The notes beneath the pieces were generated by a model. That model saw only the letters and a list, made by a program, of their open reading frames with translations, ran no database searches and was not told the DNA's origin. Shown piece by piece: positions 23,371-35,510 of a stretch of 64,000 nt of DNA (its first letter is position 1; each line of letters opens with the position of its first letter). This DNA is from Apostichopus japonicus (lineage: Eukaryota; Echinodermata; Holothuroidea; Aspidochirotida; Stichopodidae). The stretch spans positions 3,806,001 through 3,870,000 of the forward strand of contig NC_092579.1 of assembly GCF_037975245.1 (NCBI RefSeq). Direction: 5' to 3'. The position numbers were made by a program, and so were the translations under genes.

Positions 23371-26300
23371 TTAAAGAGACAGTGTAGCTCGCTTGACAAA
23401 AGTACACACCTAGAAGAAACCCAAACCATCCATGCCACCCTGTTAAACAAGCAGGAATGTTTCTCTATAAGGAACAACATCAGAATCGTCGGCATAAAAA
23501 CATCACCTAAAGAAGACTGCGTTGATATAGCTACCAAGCCTACCATGTAAGGTTTTCGAGGAAGTAGGAGTCAAGTCATGCAAAATTGAACGGGCACATC
23601 GAGAAGGTAAAGCCATACCAGGGAGGGACAGACATCTACTGGTTAAAGTATCCTTCTACCAGGACAAAATAGGAATCCTCAGATCTGCCTAGCAGGCTCT
23701 TGCTAATCGAAATCACTACATTATAGACGACCTCACCCAAGCTGACCTAAGTGAAAAGAGAAAATGGGGGCCAATAGTATAACACCTCTATCGCAATTGA
23801 GTCAGACTAAGATTCTCGGGGGCCACTGGAGAGGTAGCAATGGAAAACCGTAGAAATTTGATTGATGTATCTCCTGGCAGCCCCTGAAATACTTCACCAT
23901 CTACCATGTAATGTCTCCAATCTGTTCTACAATTAATTTACCATTCCTGCTGTCCAGCAACATTTTTTTTCAACATTGGAATGGATCCCCACAATTGGCC
24001 ATCGACGGGAGTTTTGTTTACCCAAGTGGATCCCAGACACGTTGCTTCTTTTTTAACAGTTATTTTGGATTTTCTTTGTGTTTTTGTGGACTTTATTTCC
24101 ATCTCAATTCTGTTTTTCGTCGTAAGTACAACTGCATGCAGAGAATGTATTTCACATTTCGACTCATATATTGATATTTCATGGCCATAGCTGATCTTAA
24201 GATTTGCTTCTGTATTGTCAGGGGCTTAAGGCAGAGTTAAAAACGTAGGCAACAATTTACATATTTTCATCGCCATCTTTTAAATATATTTCTTGTCCAG
24301 GAAACGCACAGTACCCCTGAGGTGGAGCGCTTCTGGACTAATGAGTGGGGAGGGAAAACCATTTTTCTCATGGTACTGCTTAAAGTAAGGGGGTCGCTAT
24401 TCTTTTTAACTCCAATCTTTCTGTTGACATTGTTAAAATGCATACTAGCCAGCATAGTAGACTCATTATTGTTGACTTTTACTACAATCATCGGCTCTTT
24501 ACCATTGTCTGTACCTATGGCCCTAACCAAGATAATCCTGCTTTCTACAATGACGTTTCTCGTAACTAAAATTCGTTCAATACTAATACTATCATTTGGG
24601 GTGAGGATTTCAACTTTATAGTTAATCTTGACATTGATAAACTCGGTGGTGACCCTAGAACAAACTTTAGATATCTGGAGAGAGACAAACCCTCTCTTAA
24701 AAGATTTCAGCTGGCATTCTAACATTGCCGATATTCATTGCAGATTAGATTTTGTCCTTATATCTCGTAGTCTTGTTGGTGAAATCGTCAACATTGAATT
24801 TCAGCCTCCTCTTCAATCTGACCACTCTATGGTGGTTTTATCGATTCAAATTCATGAAGACAATAGAGGTCCAGGGTATTGGAAGTTTAACAACTCTCTT
24901 TTAGCTGATTCTGCGTATGACGACCTAATCCAAAATCTAGTTGCTACTGTTACTCGCAACACACGTTCTCTAAACCCTTCCGCAAAGTGGGAGAACCTCA
25001 AATATGTCATTCGCTCCAAAACTATTCATTTTGCCAAACAAAAAGCTAAAAGTACACGTAAAAGCGAAATCGAAATTTTACGCAGTATCTCCAACCTGGA
25101 AAGAGAGTTGTATGAAAACCACCCTGATGCCATTCGTCAAACTTTAGATAATGCCCTAATAAATCAAATGGTTTTTATCATGACAAGCTTTATGGCATTA
25201 TTGTTCGGTCGAGAGCTCGTTGGGTTGAGGCTGGTGAAAAAAAAAAACACTAAATAGTTTGTGAATTTAGTTTCTGAGGAATCGGACCCCAGTTCTTGCG
25301 ACGGTCTTGCGTTGGTTTGGTTTTGATCATCATTCATTATCCTGTGAGCAAAATAGAGGGGTCATTACTCTAATTCCTAAACCGGATAAGGACCATAATG
25401 TTAAAGCTAACTATAGCCCTATTAGTCTCCTGACTACAAGACAGGAGCAAAAGCATTAGCTAACCGGTTAAAACGGGTCGTCGACAAAACTGTTGGGGAT
25501 AACCAGACTGGTTTTATCAAAAATAAGTTTATTGGGGAAAACATTCGTTTTGTGCTTGACCTAATCGATCACACTACCACAAATAACATTCCGGGTCTTT
25601 TGTTCTTTATTGATTTTGAAAAAGCCTTTGATTGTATCGATTGCGATTTTATTGACCACACTCTTATTTATTTCAAATTCGGGAACAGTTTTCGTCGTTG
25701 GATCAAAACACTCTACACTGGTATTTCTTCCTGTGTTCTAAATAATGGTCATTTGACCGGTTTCTTCCCTATTCAGAGAGGATTAAGGCAAGGTTGTCCC
25801 CTTAGCCCGTACCTCTTTATTCTATGTGCAGATATTTTAGCTAGAAAAATTATTTGTGACAACACGGTCAAGGGGATAAACATTTTTGGGCGGGATATTA
25901 AAGTACTGCAGTATGCCGACGGCACCACTTTATTTTAGACGGTACCCGCAACAGCACTGTTAAGGTGCTGAATACCTTAGAGAATTTTCGACTAGCATCA
26001 GGTCTCAAAATTAATCTCAGCAAATCCCAGTTTCTTCTCCTGATGGGTCCTTTCTGATTTCAAATAACCCATCTCATGTCAGTGAATTCAATATTTTGAT
26101 TACTAACTCTCCTATTAGGTATCTCGGTATCAACTTCACTCACAATTGTAACGATCTCTTTCGCTTAAACTATGAGCAGGAGCTATCTAGGCTGATACAC
26201 CAGCTTAGAGTTTGGAATGGGCGTGATCTCACACCTATTGGCAGAAACACAATAGTGAAGTCTTTTGCAATTAGCCAACTCGTTTTCCTTTTTCAGGTTC

Positions 26301-27814
26301 TGCCTAGACCCCCAAGAGACTTTATTAATAAAATCCAAAGCAATATTTTTGACTTCATTTGAAACGGGAATCCTGGCAAAGTTAAGAGACTTACTATGTA
26401 TAACCCAATTGAAAAGGGAGGTTTAAAAATAATACATGTTCACAGCTTTGTGGAAGCTCTTAAAACCTCATGGGTCAAGCGTTATTGTAATAATGCCAAC
26501 ACTGGATATTGGAAGCTCTTTTTTCATTCCTCTTTTTCGCCGTTCGGTAAAGAGTTGCTTTTCAAATGTAATTTTCATGTCGAGAATATTTCCTGTATCA
26601 AAAAAATCTTCATTAAGCAAATTTGCATGGCTTGGAGTAAAGTTACCTTTAAGAATCCTTCGGATCACTTTGGTGATCAAATCCTTTGGAATAATCATTT
26701 TATTAGAATTGATAATACCATTGTTTATGACAAAAAACTTCACGTTGCCGGTTTACTGTTTGTTAAGGATATATTTTTGCCAGATGGGAAGCCATTGTCC
26801 TTAATGCTTTTCTAAGCAAATTTAAGATATTAAGGTATCCTTTTACTTGTTTTCATAGGATCATTTTTGCAATTCCTAGAAGTTGGAAAGATTCTGTCAG
26901 TTTAGAAAACGGTGTCGAGGAACAGCAAGATCACCTTGTCAATCTTATGTCTAGCATTTCTAAATTGTCACAAGGAGTCTATCCTCGCCTTATAGACTAT
27001 ATTTCACTCCCGCCAAAAGCCTGCTCTACTGTACATGGAGCGTTACCTTTGACTTCTCACAAGACGATTGGTTATTGATATTTAAGGTGCCTTCCCGTAC
27101 GCTTTTTGAAGCAAAAATACAATATTTCCAATTCAGTACACCGCATCTTAGGAACCAATCGGCTTTTAAATTTAATGAAAATAGAGGCTTCTCCACTCTG
27201 TACATTTTGCAATATTAAAGAGGAAACTATTGAACATTTATTCTGGTCCTGTTATGTGACGTCTATTTTCCTTTTAGATGATTGCGAACAGACATTTTTT
27301 TGGTGGACAGTTTATCTGCTCAAAAAAAGATCTTTTCTTCGGTAAACTGGTAACAAGTTACGACCGATTGAATTTTTTTATCCTTCACATCAAATACTTT
27401 ATCTTCAATTGTAAACAAAACAATGTTAAGCTTGACTGCTACAATGCTTCTATAAAATGAAATTCATTATTATCGTCGAGGAGTACATTGCCTCAAAGCG
27501 AAACTCTACTAGCTCTGCTCGTAGAAAATATTGGCATTAAGGACTTGTTTTCTCATTCAATCAATGAACTTTGCGACTCTCGACTTAACCTCTGCTTTAT
27601 CATCTATGTTTTTCTGGATATGTATACATATATTTCGGTATAAGTGGAAAAGAAGAAAAACTAAATTCAGAATCAATTTTCACATTATGTTAATAATTCC
27701 TTTGTATCATTCAGATGACATACCTATGTTGTTATCAGAACTCTAAATATAATCGATGTATCACCTAAATGTTTAATAATCGTGAATAAATGAGACGGAA
27801 AAAAATTCAATATA
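23371..27814 (+). mobile_element. L1/Tx1-clade LINE, 5'-truncated and heavily mutated
   Basis: It starts directly after the CR1 TAAAC tail. Near 23420-23890 lies an ORF1 remnant (CFSIRNNIRIVGI, then in other frames ANRNHYIIDDLTQADL and EKRKWGP). ORF2 follows: endonuclease FLVQETHSTPEVE near 24297, RLDFVLISRSL and SDHSMVVLSI. The reverse transcriptase shows LFFIDFEKAFDCID, RGLRQGCPLSPYLF and QYADGTTLF. The C-terminal zinc-knuckle region reads CTFCNIKEETIEHLFWSC near 27210. The catalytic YADD is YADG, and many frameshifts and stops separate the blocks, so it is dead. Confidence 0.88.
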
Positions 27815-27953
27815 AAAAAATATCGTGGAGTGAAAATATTTCCATTTCCCCAGATACTTACGATCGCTAACGAAATCGAGTCATCGCATTATAAATGTTT
27901 TATATTTAGGCCGATGTCCGTATGGAACGCCATGTTAAATTTATTCAATAACT
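27815..27953 (+). repeat. 139-bp direct repeat, right copy
   Basis: Near-identical to 18929-19067. It begins at the A-rich 3' end of the L1 and stops exactly where Gypsy-related sequence starts. Confidence 0.85.
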
Positions 27954-29173
27954 GCGATAAAGTGAAATGTTGATGCCAACAACCCTATAACAGCCAAACT
28001 TGGTGCAACAGAACAGAGGTGGGTGGCCCAGCTTGCAGCATTTGATCTGGACATTCGTTACCGCCCTAGAAAATCAAACCAATGTGCAGATGCATTAAGT
28101 AGATACCCTGGTAATGAAGATAGTTCTCCTGCAAATGATGAGCATGGTGATGTCTGCAGCCTACTACCAGTTGATATTGTCAGAGAGCCGGTTTCTTCAG
28201 TTCAGACTGAGTCGACTCTATCCCCATGTGTATTTCTCTCATACTCGTATGAACAACTAGCTACCATTCAGAAGAAAGATGATGCTCTTGGTGTTGTGTG
28301 GAGGTATTTGCAATCAGGATGGACGGCAGGTTACAACTTGGATCCTTGTACATCTGAGGTGAAAGGCTGTATGAAAGAATACTCGAAGTTCCGTGAGTTT
28401 CAAGGAGTTCCGTATGGTCAGGTGATGGACAAGCATTCTGGGATATCCCATCTATTGGTGCCCCATGAACCTCGAAAACAGCTTCTTCAAATGGCACATG
28501 ATGAGTGGGGCAATCAGGGTATCAACAGGACTAACGGCATTTTGCAGACACTATGTTTCTGGCCAGGTCTCCACAATGATGTCAAATCTCATGTGAAAAA
28601 TTGTTTCACATGTGTTACCACTTAGACTCATTCTCCTCAAGTTCGAGCTCCCCAAAGACATTTGTTGGCTTTCAGACCATTGGAGTTAGTGGCAATCGAT
28701 TTTCTAAAGCTAGACAAAGGTAAAGGCGGCTTTGAAGATGTCCTTGTGGTGACAGATGCGTTTACCAAATTTTCTCCGGCAATTCCCTGCAGGAATCAGA
28801 TGGCGGTTGAAGTAACTAAGAAGCTTCGAGATAATTGGTTGTCTCAATATGGTGCACCTCTACGAATCCATTCAGACCAAGGTCGTAATTTCGAGTTTCC
28901 TCATCCGTGAACTATGCAAGCATATGATGTGGCTAAGTCGCACACCACACCGTATCACACTCAGGGAAATGGACAAACTGAGAGGTTTAACCGTACTCTT
29001 TGCGGAATGATCAGATCCATCGAACCAGGACAACGTCGTAAATGGCCAGAATTGTTAAACCATCTTGCATTCTTATACAACTCAACCCCTCACTGTGGCA
29101 CAGGCATGACCCCATACAAGCTTTTGTTTGGACGTGAGCCATACACTACAATTGATCAACTTTTGGTGAACAC

Positions 29174-29668
29174 CAGTGGCGGAGCTAGGGGTATTGGTCA
29201 GAGGGGGCGAGGAATTGTCTGTAAGGGCGCTTTCGACTTTATCTAAGCGGGATGCCACCACGTACAGGTTGGCGCGGAGCGTAAGATTTTTTTTAGTTAA
29301 GATACACTTTACGCATTGTAATCGGGTCTGAGTGTTTGTGTCTTCAGTTTTTTTCCCTCTCTCTATAGGGTCCTTGATGGGGACTTAAGTGTCCCTCCTG
29401 ATCTTTTTTCCTACTAAACTAACTCCCGAGATCGCCGGAAATGACCCATCCGGGCCTTGCTAATTTGCAGATAAACGAAGAATAAATAGGTATCATCGCC
29501 AACAAAATGTGACAAATGTCAATAGTTAGATGAGAGCGCAATAAAAAAGTCTATAATCGCGATTAAGTAAAAAGTGGTAAAAAGCTGAAAAGGGCGCCAG
29601 CAGTCCATTTGAGTCCGTCGGGGGGGGGGGGGGGATCCGCCCCTGACTGTATGTACGCTCCGCCACTG
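29174..29668. mobile_element. hAT-type MITE inserted in the Gypsy integrase
   Basis: Termini are CAGTGGCGGAGC and GCTCCGCCACTG. Flanks are GTGAACAC (29166-29173) and GTGATCAC (29669-29676), an 8-bp TSD with one mismatch. Internal sequence matches the elements at 9961 and 30684. It is longer than they are because it carries a CR1 fragment. Confidence 0.88.
29307..29419 (+). mobile_element. CR1 3'-end fragment nested in the hAT MITE
   Basis: About 113 bp match the last part of the CR1 at 23245-23366: GCATTGTAATCGGGTCTGAG, CTTGATGGGGACTTAAGTG, then CTACTAAACTAA. The sister MITEs lack this segment, so it is a 5'-truncated LINE insertion. TSDs are not obvious. Confidence 0.85.
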
Positions 29669-30683
29669 GTGATCACCAAACAGGAATGGGAAGAAGAGTT
29701 TGTAGCAAGTTAAGCAACAGCCCTTCAGGAGGCCCACAAAATTGCTCCAAAAAAAAATGGAGGCGAGTTTGCAAGCGAGTAAGAAGAGAAATGACGTATT
29801 ACCAATGAGTCTTCCTTTGGCAATTGGCAGCAGAGTACTTCTCAAGCGCTGTGCCTTCACAGACAGACATAAGTTAGAGGATAAATATTTCCGAGAACCT
29901 TTTGTTGTTGTACACATCAATGATGAAAATGATGTTTATCAAATCAAACCTATTCTAGGAGGACCTACTCAGACAGTTAATCGCAAACTTTGGATCGAAG
30001 ATCCTCGCAAAGGTGTCATTACAGATTCTAAAGACAAAACTGAAGTTGACATAAAAGGAAACGAGACGAGAGAAACTGACTTATCGGACTTACCAAACTT
30101 GCCTGATTTACCAGACTTTGAAGGTATTTCAGACAGTGATGATTCTGCTGAAGAACAGTTTGATGATGGGGGTACTTGCTATACCATATTGGTTATTTAA
30201 TCCAAATCGAACTGACACTGCGGTTAGCAATTCCGACATTCTACCGTCCAGAAGATCCAGATGACTTGTTGCAAAACTTGTTTTTTGGGGATGATTTCTT
30301 GTTAGTTGCTTTAATTAAAAGTCTTTCGAGGCGATGACATTAATTGGGGGGGGGGGACATTTGATAAAGTGAAATTTTGATAGTACCCCTTTAACTTAGC
30401 CCATGCCAACAACCCTATATGTCAAACAGTGTTCTCTTTGTTAATTCATCTGTCCATTGAGATTGAGTAGTTGTAGCAGATATTTATAGACCAGGGGTAT
30501 GAGTTACTTTTCCTGTCCGTCGTTCACTCAGGTGTTCTTGGGCACAAACTAGTGTAGTGCTTCAATCTTTCCAGTGATTTTGGCATATTTTCTGGTTTGT
30601 TTCCAAAATTCAGTGTCCTTTTGCAATACTTTCTATCTTTTCAATGAATAATGTTTTAAGTGGGCAATTTTTTAGTTGCTCAC

Positions 30684-31074
30684 CTGTGGCGAAGCTAGGG
30701 GTATTGGTCAGGAGGGGCGAGGATGGTCTGTAGGGACGCTTTCGAGACTATCTAAGCGGAGCGCCACCAAAGGTTGGCGCTCAGCGGCATAATTCTTTTT
30801 GAGTAAAGATACTCCCTAGATCGCCGGAAATGACCCTTTCCGGGCCTGGCTAATTTGCAGGTAAACGAAGAATAAATAGGTGTCATCGCCAAATTACACC
30901 CCAAAAAAAAGGTGACAAATGTCAATATGTTGATGAGAGCGCAATAAAAAAAGTCAAGAATCGTGAATAAGTAAAAAGTGGTAAAGAGCTGAAAAGGGCG
31001 CCAGCAGTCCATTTGAGTCCGTCAGGGAGGGGGGGGGGGATTCTCCCCCTGACTGTATGGACGCTCCGTCACCG
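30684..31074. mobile_element. hAT-type MITE, diverged copy
   Basis: Termini CTGTGGCGAAGC and GCTCCGTCACCG each differ from the family consensus at two positions. Flanks TTGCTCAC (30676-30683) and TTGCTCCC (31075-31082) are an 8-bp TSD with one mismatch. It is older than the 9961 copy and probably interrupts the Gypsy 3' LTR. Confidence 0.85.
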
Positions 31075-31082
31075 TTGCTCCC

Positions 31083-32913
31083 TATTATCACACTTGTGAC
31101 CAGTGATTTGTGCGAGGGTATGTTTTGGTCCTTGAGAGGTGATTGTTCCTTTGTTCTGTCTCTTGCCATCGACCGATAGCCGAAGACAAGTGTCAAATTT
31201 TAATACTCTTATATGGACGGGCTTTTGAAGTTATTTTGTTAGGAATTCTATTGGTCAGTTCTTTGTTCCGAGCCTATGGTGTGAGACTTACCTGAATATA
31301 TGCATTTATGACTAGGTCAGATTACCGACAATAGACGTTTCTCTTTTTGCGAGTCTTCACACCCTTTAAATCTGAAATGATAGAATACATAATTCTCTCT
31401 TACTCAAACTGTATTTGGGACTGTTCTGTTAACTGTTTTACTGTGTTCACCAACTGCTGTTAATATTGTTGTTACAACATTAAGGGAGCAGTTCTAGTGT
31501 TAATTTAGTTGCATGAATTTTGCAGGCTCATTCATTGCCATCAAGTATGACATGATGTTCTTTTTTGGACAGGTTTAAAGGGGATGTTATGCTTAATTTA
31601 TAGGATCATCGTTAGGGACTAATAATCTGTTTTCCAGAGTTGATTATACATGTTGATTATCCAGAAATAATTTAGGTAACTACTAATGTCATCAACATTT
31701 CAGTAATTGAGATTATACTTTCTTTATTATGGTCGCATGGTTTCCATAGTTATTCTATTGTTTACCGCTAACAACAATAAATGCATATTAAAACTGTTTT
31801 AATTATCTTAAAGGGAAGGTCGTACTAAATATTAAGTATTGACATTTAAGTGACAGTCTCCCTGAATGTACACTAGGTAATGTAATGATTTCGAGCAACC
31901 AAGTTAAAGGGACAGTACTAACTTGTTGCTGTTGTGTGTTAATAATAAAGGAACAGCCTGTTTTACAGTTGGTAGATACATTACAAGGAGCAATCCTATC
32001 TTATATGGAGTGTTACAAAGGACTGGTATCATTTCTATTGGAGATATGACACCAATGTGCGTTAAAGGGGTAGTCTCACTGTAAATTGTAGGTATAAATA
32101 TTTACCACAATGCTAGATTTACTTGAAGAGAAATAATTAATACATTGCTTAAAGTTACTATTTCGTTCAGGATACCAGTATATTTGGGATGCCATATAAA
32201 TTTACTGTAAGCCACTAACTTAAAAGTGATGATGCGATTTATCTGAATGAATTAAGGTACATAGTTTGTCACGTTAAAGGGATTGTCTACTACATATTTA
32301 AATTTGATTAAACAATCTTAAAGGGGACAAATCATTTACAATTATCGTTTCAATAGGGTAACTCTCATTTCGGGCATATGTTTTGGTTTAGCATTAAAGG
32401 GATGCTATGTGTTTGAAGTCATGTTTGAGTTACAGTTTCAAGTCGGTAATTATTATCGTATTTTATTCCTAGTTCTTGATCCGAGTCCAAAGGTGTACTC
32501 TTCTTCTTTTTCTTACATAGAGCCTTTTTTGGTAGGAGAGCATATTTGGTGCAGGCTTTTCTGGTAGGAGAGCCTACTGAAAGCAGAATACACTACTAAA
32601 CAGAAATTGATGAGTCGCCTTTCATTTTGGTCAACAACCACCTACAACGTGTAGCCGCAACGGATATCGTCTCCCTTGCCCCGTGGCACCACACTATTCT
32701 AAGGCTTATTTAGAGAACTGAGTATAGTATGAAAGTTGGGCCTCAACTAGGCCTAAACATAGAAATTGAAGTAGGGAAAATGACATCATGCGTCAACGGA
32801 AGCCACTCATCCAACTGGTGGCGCTTTGCTTGTACGGCAAGAAAGTACCGGCGCGTAATACAATCACATCTTTGACATAACTAAGGTGACATAGTTGGCA
32901 TAAATCACTCGAA
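31083..32913. repeat. spacer with recurrent TTAAAGGG phrases and a repeat tail
   Basis: 31311-31375 repeats the tail of the 807/12330 family (AGGTCAGATTACCGACAATA, CTTCACACCCTTTAA). From 31570 to 32410 the phrase TTAAAGGG(G/A), usually followed by an A/T/G-rich decamer, recurs about seven times at irregular 45-240-bp spacing. This suggests a decayed tandem array. No gene is seen. Confidence 0.4.
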
Positions 32914-32990
32914 ATGGATATATATATATCGTGTGCCGCATTTGGATGCCAAAATCATCCAAAATTTGGCAGTGGACTGCAGTTTCACAG
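32914..32990 (+). CDS. orphan first exon of a THAP-domain protein
   Basis: ATG at 32914 encodes MDIYISCAAFGCQNHPK and then ...SGLQFH, ending TTTCACAG|GTAATT in phase 2 so that the next residue is Arg. This is the start of a THAP zinc finger (C-AA-GC-N ... FHR). From memory, THAP genes often end their first coding exon at this point. The second half with its Cys-His pair must lie in another exon, and I find none downstream in the window. It may be a gene with a long first intron or a relic of a P-element-like transposase. Confidence 0.55.
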
Positions 32991-33164
32991 GTAATTTTTA
33001 GGAAGCGGTAGTAGAAGCGATTACATAGGAATCTAATGACTTTACTAATGTCGTCTGCTCAGCTGCTGTATTGTTACTAACTGGACTCTGGATATAGTTA
33101 GCCTTGGCGCATAGACCGGCTACTGCTGTCCTATTTGTTGTGATATGACTAAAGCCTAATGACA

Positions 33165-33465
33165 AAGAATATCACCACCTCATTTTACTAAAAAATCTGA
33201 CGATAGATCCACATGCCAGAATAACTTGGGTTGACGATTATGATGTCCTGGGCTTATGATCACTAACAATTCAATACAAGGCAAATAGGCTTAGCCCAAC
33301 TTAGGCCTCTGAACGTAGCCTTGCCTTTGGTCTAACTTAGGTTAGCCTAGGTCATATTTCAACCTATAATATTTCAGTCCATTAACATATCTAGAATTGG
33401 ACAAATATTCAAACACATCCTCTAGTCAGTTTGCAACATATTCCCAACACTGTAATTTGCTGTGT
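33165..33465 (+). repeat. 300-bp duplicated segment, copy 1
   Basis: Matches 38840-39150 in the same orientation, sharing ATCCACATGCCAGAATAAC, GGTTGACGATTATGATGTCC and GGTTAGCCTAGGT. Noncoding, diverged. Confidence 0.75.
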
Positions 33466-33894
<429 letters not shown>

Positions 33895-33974
33895 CAACGC
33901 AAAGCGCCCTCACTTTTATCAAGGCTTCACTGCTTAAACACACGGTAATACACTGTTTCAGCATTCTTCATAGT

Positions 33975-35510
33975 GCAATTTCTATGGGCCCAAATGACCT
34001 CCGCTAGGGTCTAGCCCTAGTTTTAAAGTTTACACCTAGATTTTCGGCTAGACCATAGGCTAGGCCTGCGTTTCTTATTTAAATTTGGTGTCTAATACTG
34101 ACGGCTATTGGGCCTATAGGGAGCACAATTTACAAAAGTCACAACTCCACAAAACTTATGACATATCTCATGTCTTTGTGATATCGTGTCTTCAAGGTTT
34201 TCACAATATGGCCCCTAGTGACCCCAATGACCTTTGATCTCACCAAAACCATAGGGATCTTGAACTCAACGTGCCACAACTACATACTAAATATGAAATT
34301 GGTCCAAGCTTCCCTTCTTGAGATATCGTGCTTACAAGGTCGTCACAATCTGACCCCTGGTGACCCCAAATGACCTTTGAACTCCTCTAAAAACCAATAG
34401 ACTTCTTTTAATCAACGTGGTACTCCTACACACCAAATATGAGATTGGTACAAGCTTCCCTTATTGAGATATCATGTTTACAAGCAAGGCGTCACATGCA
34501 CATACACACGCTCACACTCGTCCGCCTGAATGACTACAATGGTTAAGATTACCATCAGAAACGAAAATTTTTGGTTTTGTAAGACTTCTACAGAAAATTT
34601 AATACTGTGATGAAATGAATCAACATGTACAAAAAAACAACAACACTTGAGCGATTTGTTCACCATGTGGCCTGACGAAAAAATATATTGTCAATATATC
34701 TGTAATAATGTTACGGCTTAAGCGTAGAAAATGATAGCCTTTCCTATTTCAATCTGTGAATAAATATGTTTGCATACGATGGTGCTAGTTAAGTGCCCAC
34801 AGCAAAATGTTGACAAGCCAGAACTCCCTCATCATAAATCTATTCTTGACACATTGTTGCTTGAAGTACAGTATTGTTTCTTCTGAAAGTCTTGCACATT
34901 CTTCGTTTTCTTTCTTTGTCAGGTCTTTTTCTAATTTTGTGATGTTTGTGAAGAAATCAATGAATTTTGGGTCGGCATCTGTGCAGTTACATCATGATAC
35001 CAAGATTGAACTGAATCGGACATAGGCTTGAAGAGATTTTGACATTTTACGAGTTTGATATTAAAGCCCGCCCACTCATAAATATTCATTAGATGGGAAC
35101 CACAGACAATCGGGCACCTATACACATCATGGTGCAACTCCTTACCCAGCATGACAATGACTTAACTTGTGGTTGTTGAGATAGCATGTTTAAAATCTAG
35201 CCGTCACATCCACATGCACACACAAGATATCATGACTGCATTGATTATGATTATCATCGAAACCTAAACTTACAGCATACACACACACGCTGACATGAAT
35301 GTATAAGTTAGTTGTAATTGTTTGCTTATCAAAGCCAAGAATGGAATATATAGTCACATAAGGAATTTACATACATAACCATGTAAAATGGGGAGAAGAA
35401 TAATGTTTTATAAGTCACTCATACAGGTGTAATTAAGCATATAATCCTGCTTAATAAGCTCCAACTGTAATTAACAGTGATTACAGAAAGACTTACTGAC
35501 TTCCTCTGCC
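33975..35510 (+). repeat. 1.5-kb segmental duplication, left copy
   Basis: Matches 43062-44572 throughout in the same orientation, with small indels. Content in order: two degenerate TGACCTTTGA repeat units, (CA)-rich tails after GTTTACAAGC, a degenerate death-effector exon copy (34840-34979), and a block with GCCCGCCCACTCATAAATAT. The match ends sharply at CTTCCTCTGCC. The right copy lies immediately 3' of the real last exon of the DED/ZU5 gene. Confidence 0.85.
34840..34979 (-). pseudogene. degenerate copy of the terminal DED exon
   Basis: The minus-strand reading parallels the last exon of the DED/ZU5/UBA gene (NITKLEKDLTKKENEECARL against NVTTLENALTEQGNEECGKL). About 10 nt are missing relative to the 43904 copy, which breaks the frame. 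A TAG sits at the position of the true stop (CQE-stop against CPE-stop). The 5' half of the exon has been replaced by repeat sequence. Confidence 0.7.

Larger units (their letters stand above)
27954..30675 (+). mobile_element. Ty3/Gypsy retrotransposon remnant (RNase H end, integrase, possible 3' LTR)
   Basis: A short LTR-like stretch (GATAAAGTGAAATGTTGATG at 27955) is fused to the end of RNase H (LGATEQRWVAQLAAFDLDIR, then NQCADALSRYP). The integrase zinc-binding region (HDEWGNQGINRT, FWPGLHNDVKSH, CFTC) and core follow, with the likely DDE residues kept: AIDFL, SDQGRNFE and NGQTERFN. Lesions are an in-frame TAG at 28623-28625, a frameshift near 28900 and a hAT insertion at 29174. The integrase tail resumes at 29677 (KLEDKYFREPFVVVHINDEN) and ends at 30200. 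A G-rich polypurine-like tract at 30346-30357 precedes a second GATAAAGTGAAATTTTGAT, probably the 3' LTR start. Gag, protease and RT are absent, so it is internally deleted. Confidence 0.85.
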
